In this document: one piece after another, positions 13,864 to 15,059 of the stretch
How positions within the stretch are numbered: position 1 is the stretch's first letter
Layout of the letters: every line of letters begins with the position of its first letter
Origin: Verrucomicrobiota bacterium
GTDB taxonomy: Bacteria > Verrucomicrobiota > Verrucomicrobiia > Opitutales > Opitutaceae
NCBI GenBank assembly: GCA_023447015.1
Contig: JAEXPG010000335.1
Coordinates: 1-15,059 of the forward strand
Length of the DNA stretch: 15,059 bases
Reading direction: 5' to 3'
The notes under the pieces: generated by a model
Databases searched by the model: none
Told to the model about the DNA's origin: nothing
Seen by the model: only the letters and a program-made list of their open reading frames with translations
Made by a program: the position numbers and the translations under genes

Positions 13864-15059
13864 TCACCGCAGGGCGTGCTTGATCTGCACGTAGGCGAAC
13901 CAGGACGTGCCGGCAGCCATGACCACCGAGCCCAGGGTCGTCCAAGTGACCTGGATCGTCAGAAGATACTCGTTGCCGCCCTTCCGCGGCGGGACGCGGT
14001 ACAGACCCGGGCGCAGCCGGATCTTGCGGATCACGTTGCCCAGCTCATCGATCTCATAGGCGAACTCCGGCGCCGCCGCGTTCGTGTAGTACGGCAGGAA
14101 ATTGCCGCAGCCCAGGTCCGGCCCGGCCACCGCGCGCACCTCGCCGCTGTCGCCAGCGATCTCCCACCAGCCGCCGTCCGCCGCGGTGAGCGCCCGGCGC
14201 GGCGCGACCAGCACGGCCCCGCGGTCGAGCGCACGGCGCATCCGGGCCGCAACCTCGGGGTGCGCCTCCGTCGGGTCGCCGGGGAATCCGCCACCGAACA
14301 CGAGCACGCCGGCGGCGTCGAGCGAAGAGCTGGTCGTCGAGACACGATCCGGCGCCGCCCCGGCCGCGACGGCCTGCTCGGCGAGGAACTCGTGTTCGAG
14401 CGCGCCTTCCAGCAGGCCGAACCACAGGCGCCGCTCGGCCAGCGCGACCTCGGCTCCGGGTTTCCGGGCCACCCCGCGGAGATGATCGCGCCGCAGGTCC
14501 GTCTGCACATACGGCGTGTCCTGCTCGGCACAGGGATCGAGCCCCACCGCAAAGACGGCGAGGCGCGGCGAGTCCGGATAGAAGCGGATGTCCGCGGAGT
14601 CGTTGAGCGCTGGCAACGCGAGATTGTCCGAGGCGAGCAACCACGCGAAGTTCTGCAGCGAGAAGACCCAAGCCTGAGTGTCGAACGAAACCGCCCCGGG
14701 CGCCTCGCCGGGTTTGCGCGCGACCATCGCGGCCCCCAAGGCGTTCATCCCCTCGGCAAAATGCCGCACGTCGTGGCCGCCAGAATTCACCCAGAGGTTG
14801 TAGAGCGCCTGCACCGCCTTCACCCCCTTGTCGTTTCGCACCAGCGGCCGCAGCGTGTCGGCGCGCAACGGGGTCGCCGCCCGCCAGGCCGCGCTGCCGC
14901 GGTCGACCAGCACCCGCCGGTTCACCTCGCTCCGCCCGCCGGGCAGGCTCAGCTCCAGCTCGAGCCACTCCGCGACTAACGTCGACTCGCCGCCTCCGCC
15001 GCCGAAGAAGTCCATACCCGACGACTGGCTGGTGCCGAAGACGATCGGTTCGCCCGCGC
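13864..15059 (-). CDS. Unrecognised protein with C-terminal hydrophobic segment, N-terminus off window
   Basis: The frame is open from the right edge to a stop at 13864, giving 397 visible residues. An internal ATG at 15013-15015 lies within it, but in-frame coding-like sequence (EPIVFGTSQSSG) continues upstream to 15059, so the gene most likely starts outside the window. Visible features are a glycine run (FFGGGGGE), a following strand-rich piece (WLELELSLPGG), a mainly helical middle with NLWVNSGGHDVRHFAEGMN, a segment LVFGGGFPGDP before RRALDRGAVLVAPRRAL that looks alpha/beta, and a C-terminal stretch (TIQVTWTTLGSVVMAAGTSW) that could be a single membrane helix followed by basic residues (KHALR). 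I do not recognise the family. Coding status is supported by the long open frame, the plausible composition and the convergent layout with nadA. Confidence 0.75.
   Translation of the reverse strand, partial: AGEPIVFGTSQSSGMDFFGGGGGESTLVAEWLELELSLPGGRSEVNRRVLVDRGSAAWRAATPLRADTLRPLVRNDKGVKAVQALYNLWVNSGGHDVRHFAEGMNALGAAMVARKPGEAPGAVSFDTQAWVFSLQNFAWLLASDNLALPALNDSADIRFYPDSPRLAVFAVGLDPCAEQDTPYVQTDLRRDHLRGVARKPGAEVALAERRLWFGLLEGALEHEFLAEQAVAAGAAPDRVSTTSSSLDAAGVLVFGGGFPGDPTEAHPEVAARMRRALDRGAVLVAPRRALTAADGGWWEIAGDSGEVRAVAGPDLGCGNFLPYYTNAAAPEFAYEIDELGNVIRKIRLRPGLYRVPPRKGGNEYLLTIQVTWTTLGSVVMAAGTSWFAYVQIKHALR

Noticed and set aside
13864..14100. RHS/YD-repeat resemblance (YEIDELGNVIRK) in the right-edge protein
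   Set aside because: Only one such segment is seen, with no repeat array, so it is probably chance similarity.

Overview
The window is high-GC bacterial DNA, roughly two thirds G+C by eye. It has few clear Shine-Dalgarno sequences, very large secreted multidomain glycosidases, and protein C-termini ending in an RRFYRIR-type tail. From general knowledge this combination fits a Verrucomicrobiota member, possibly near the Opitutaceae. That placement is an inference; no rRNA or other phylogenetic marker is present.

Region 1 (1-9519, minus strand) is a tightly packed secreted-protein operon, transcribed right to left. It holds two tandem paralogues of about 1,450 residues each (5134-9519, then 803-5131), followed by an exported beta-propeller-like protein that runs off the left edge (1-806). 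Each giant has a signal peptide, a CBM4/9-like module, an Ig-like domain, a clan GH-A glycoside hydrolase barrel with both catalytic glutamates visible, a CBM6-type module, several Ig/cadherin-like domains, a further carbohydrate-binding-like beta-sandwich and a short conserved C-terminal domain. The junctions are 2 nt (giant to giant) and an ATGA overlap (giant to propeller), which suggests coupled translation. The likely role is extracellular polysaccharide capture and cleavage; the substrate cannot be read from sequence.

Region 2 (9520-10838): a 262-bp divergent intergenic region with a perfect 15-bp palindrome separates the operon from a plus-strand PfkB-family sugar kinase, probably a fructokinase. 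The kinase converges on the next gene across a gap that contains a perfect hairpin.

Region 3 (10839-13811): a minus-strand, unusually short MscS-type channel is divergent from a plus-strand run of a Fur-family regulator, a small orphan lipoprotein and quinolinate synthase (nadA). These three genes are only 20 and 45 bp apart and may be co-transcribed.

Region 4 (13812-15059): a 52-bp convergent gap is largely filled by a GC-rich 9-bp-stem hairpin. It is followed by the C-terminal part of an unrecognised minus-strand protein that continues past the right edge.

The most unusual material is the duplicated giant glycosidase pair with its coupled propeller protein. Smaller points of interest are the truncated MscS, the variant metal-ligand pattern in the Fur protein, and the orphan lipoprotein with atypical codon use. 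No tRNA, rRNA, CRISPR array, insertion sequence or phage feature was seen.
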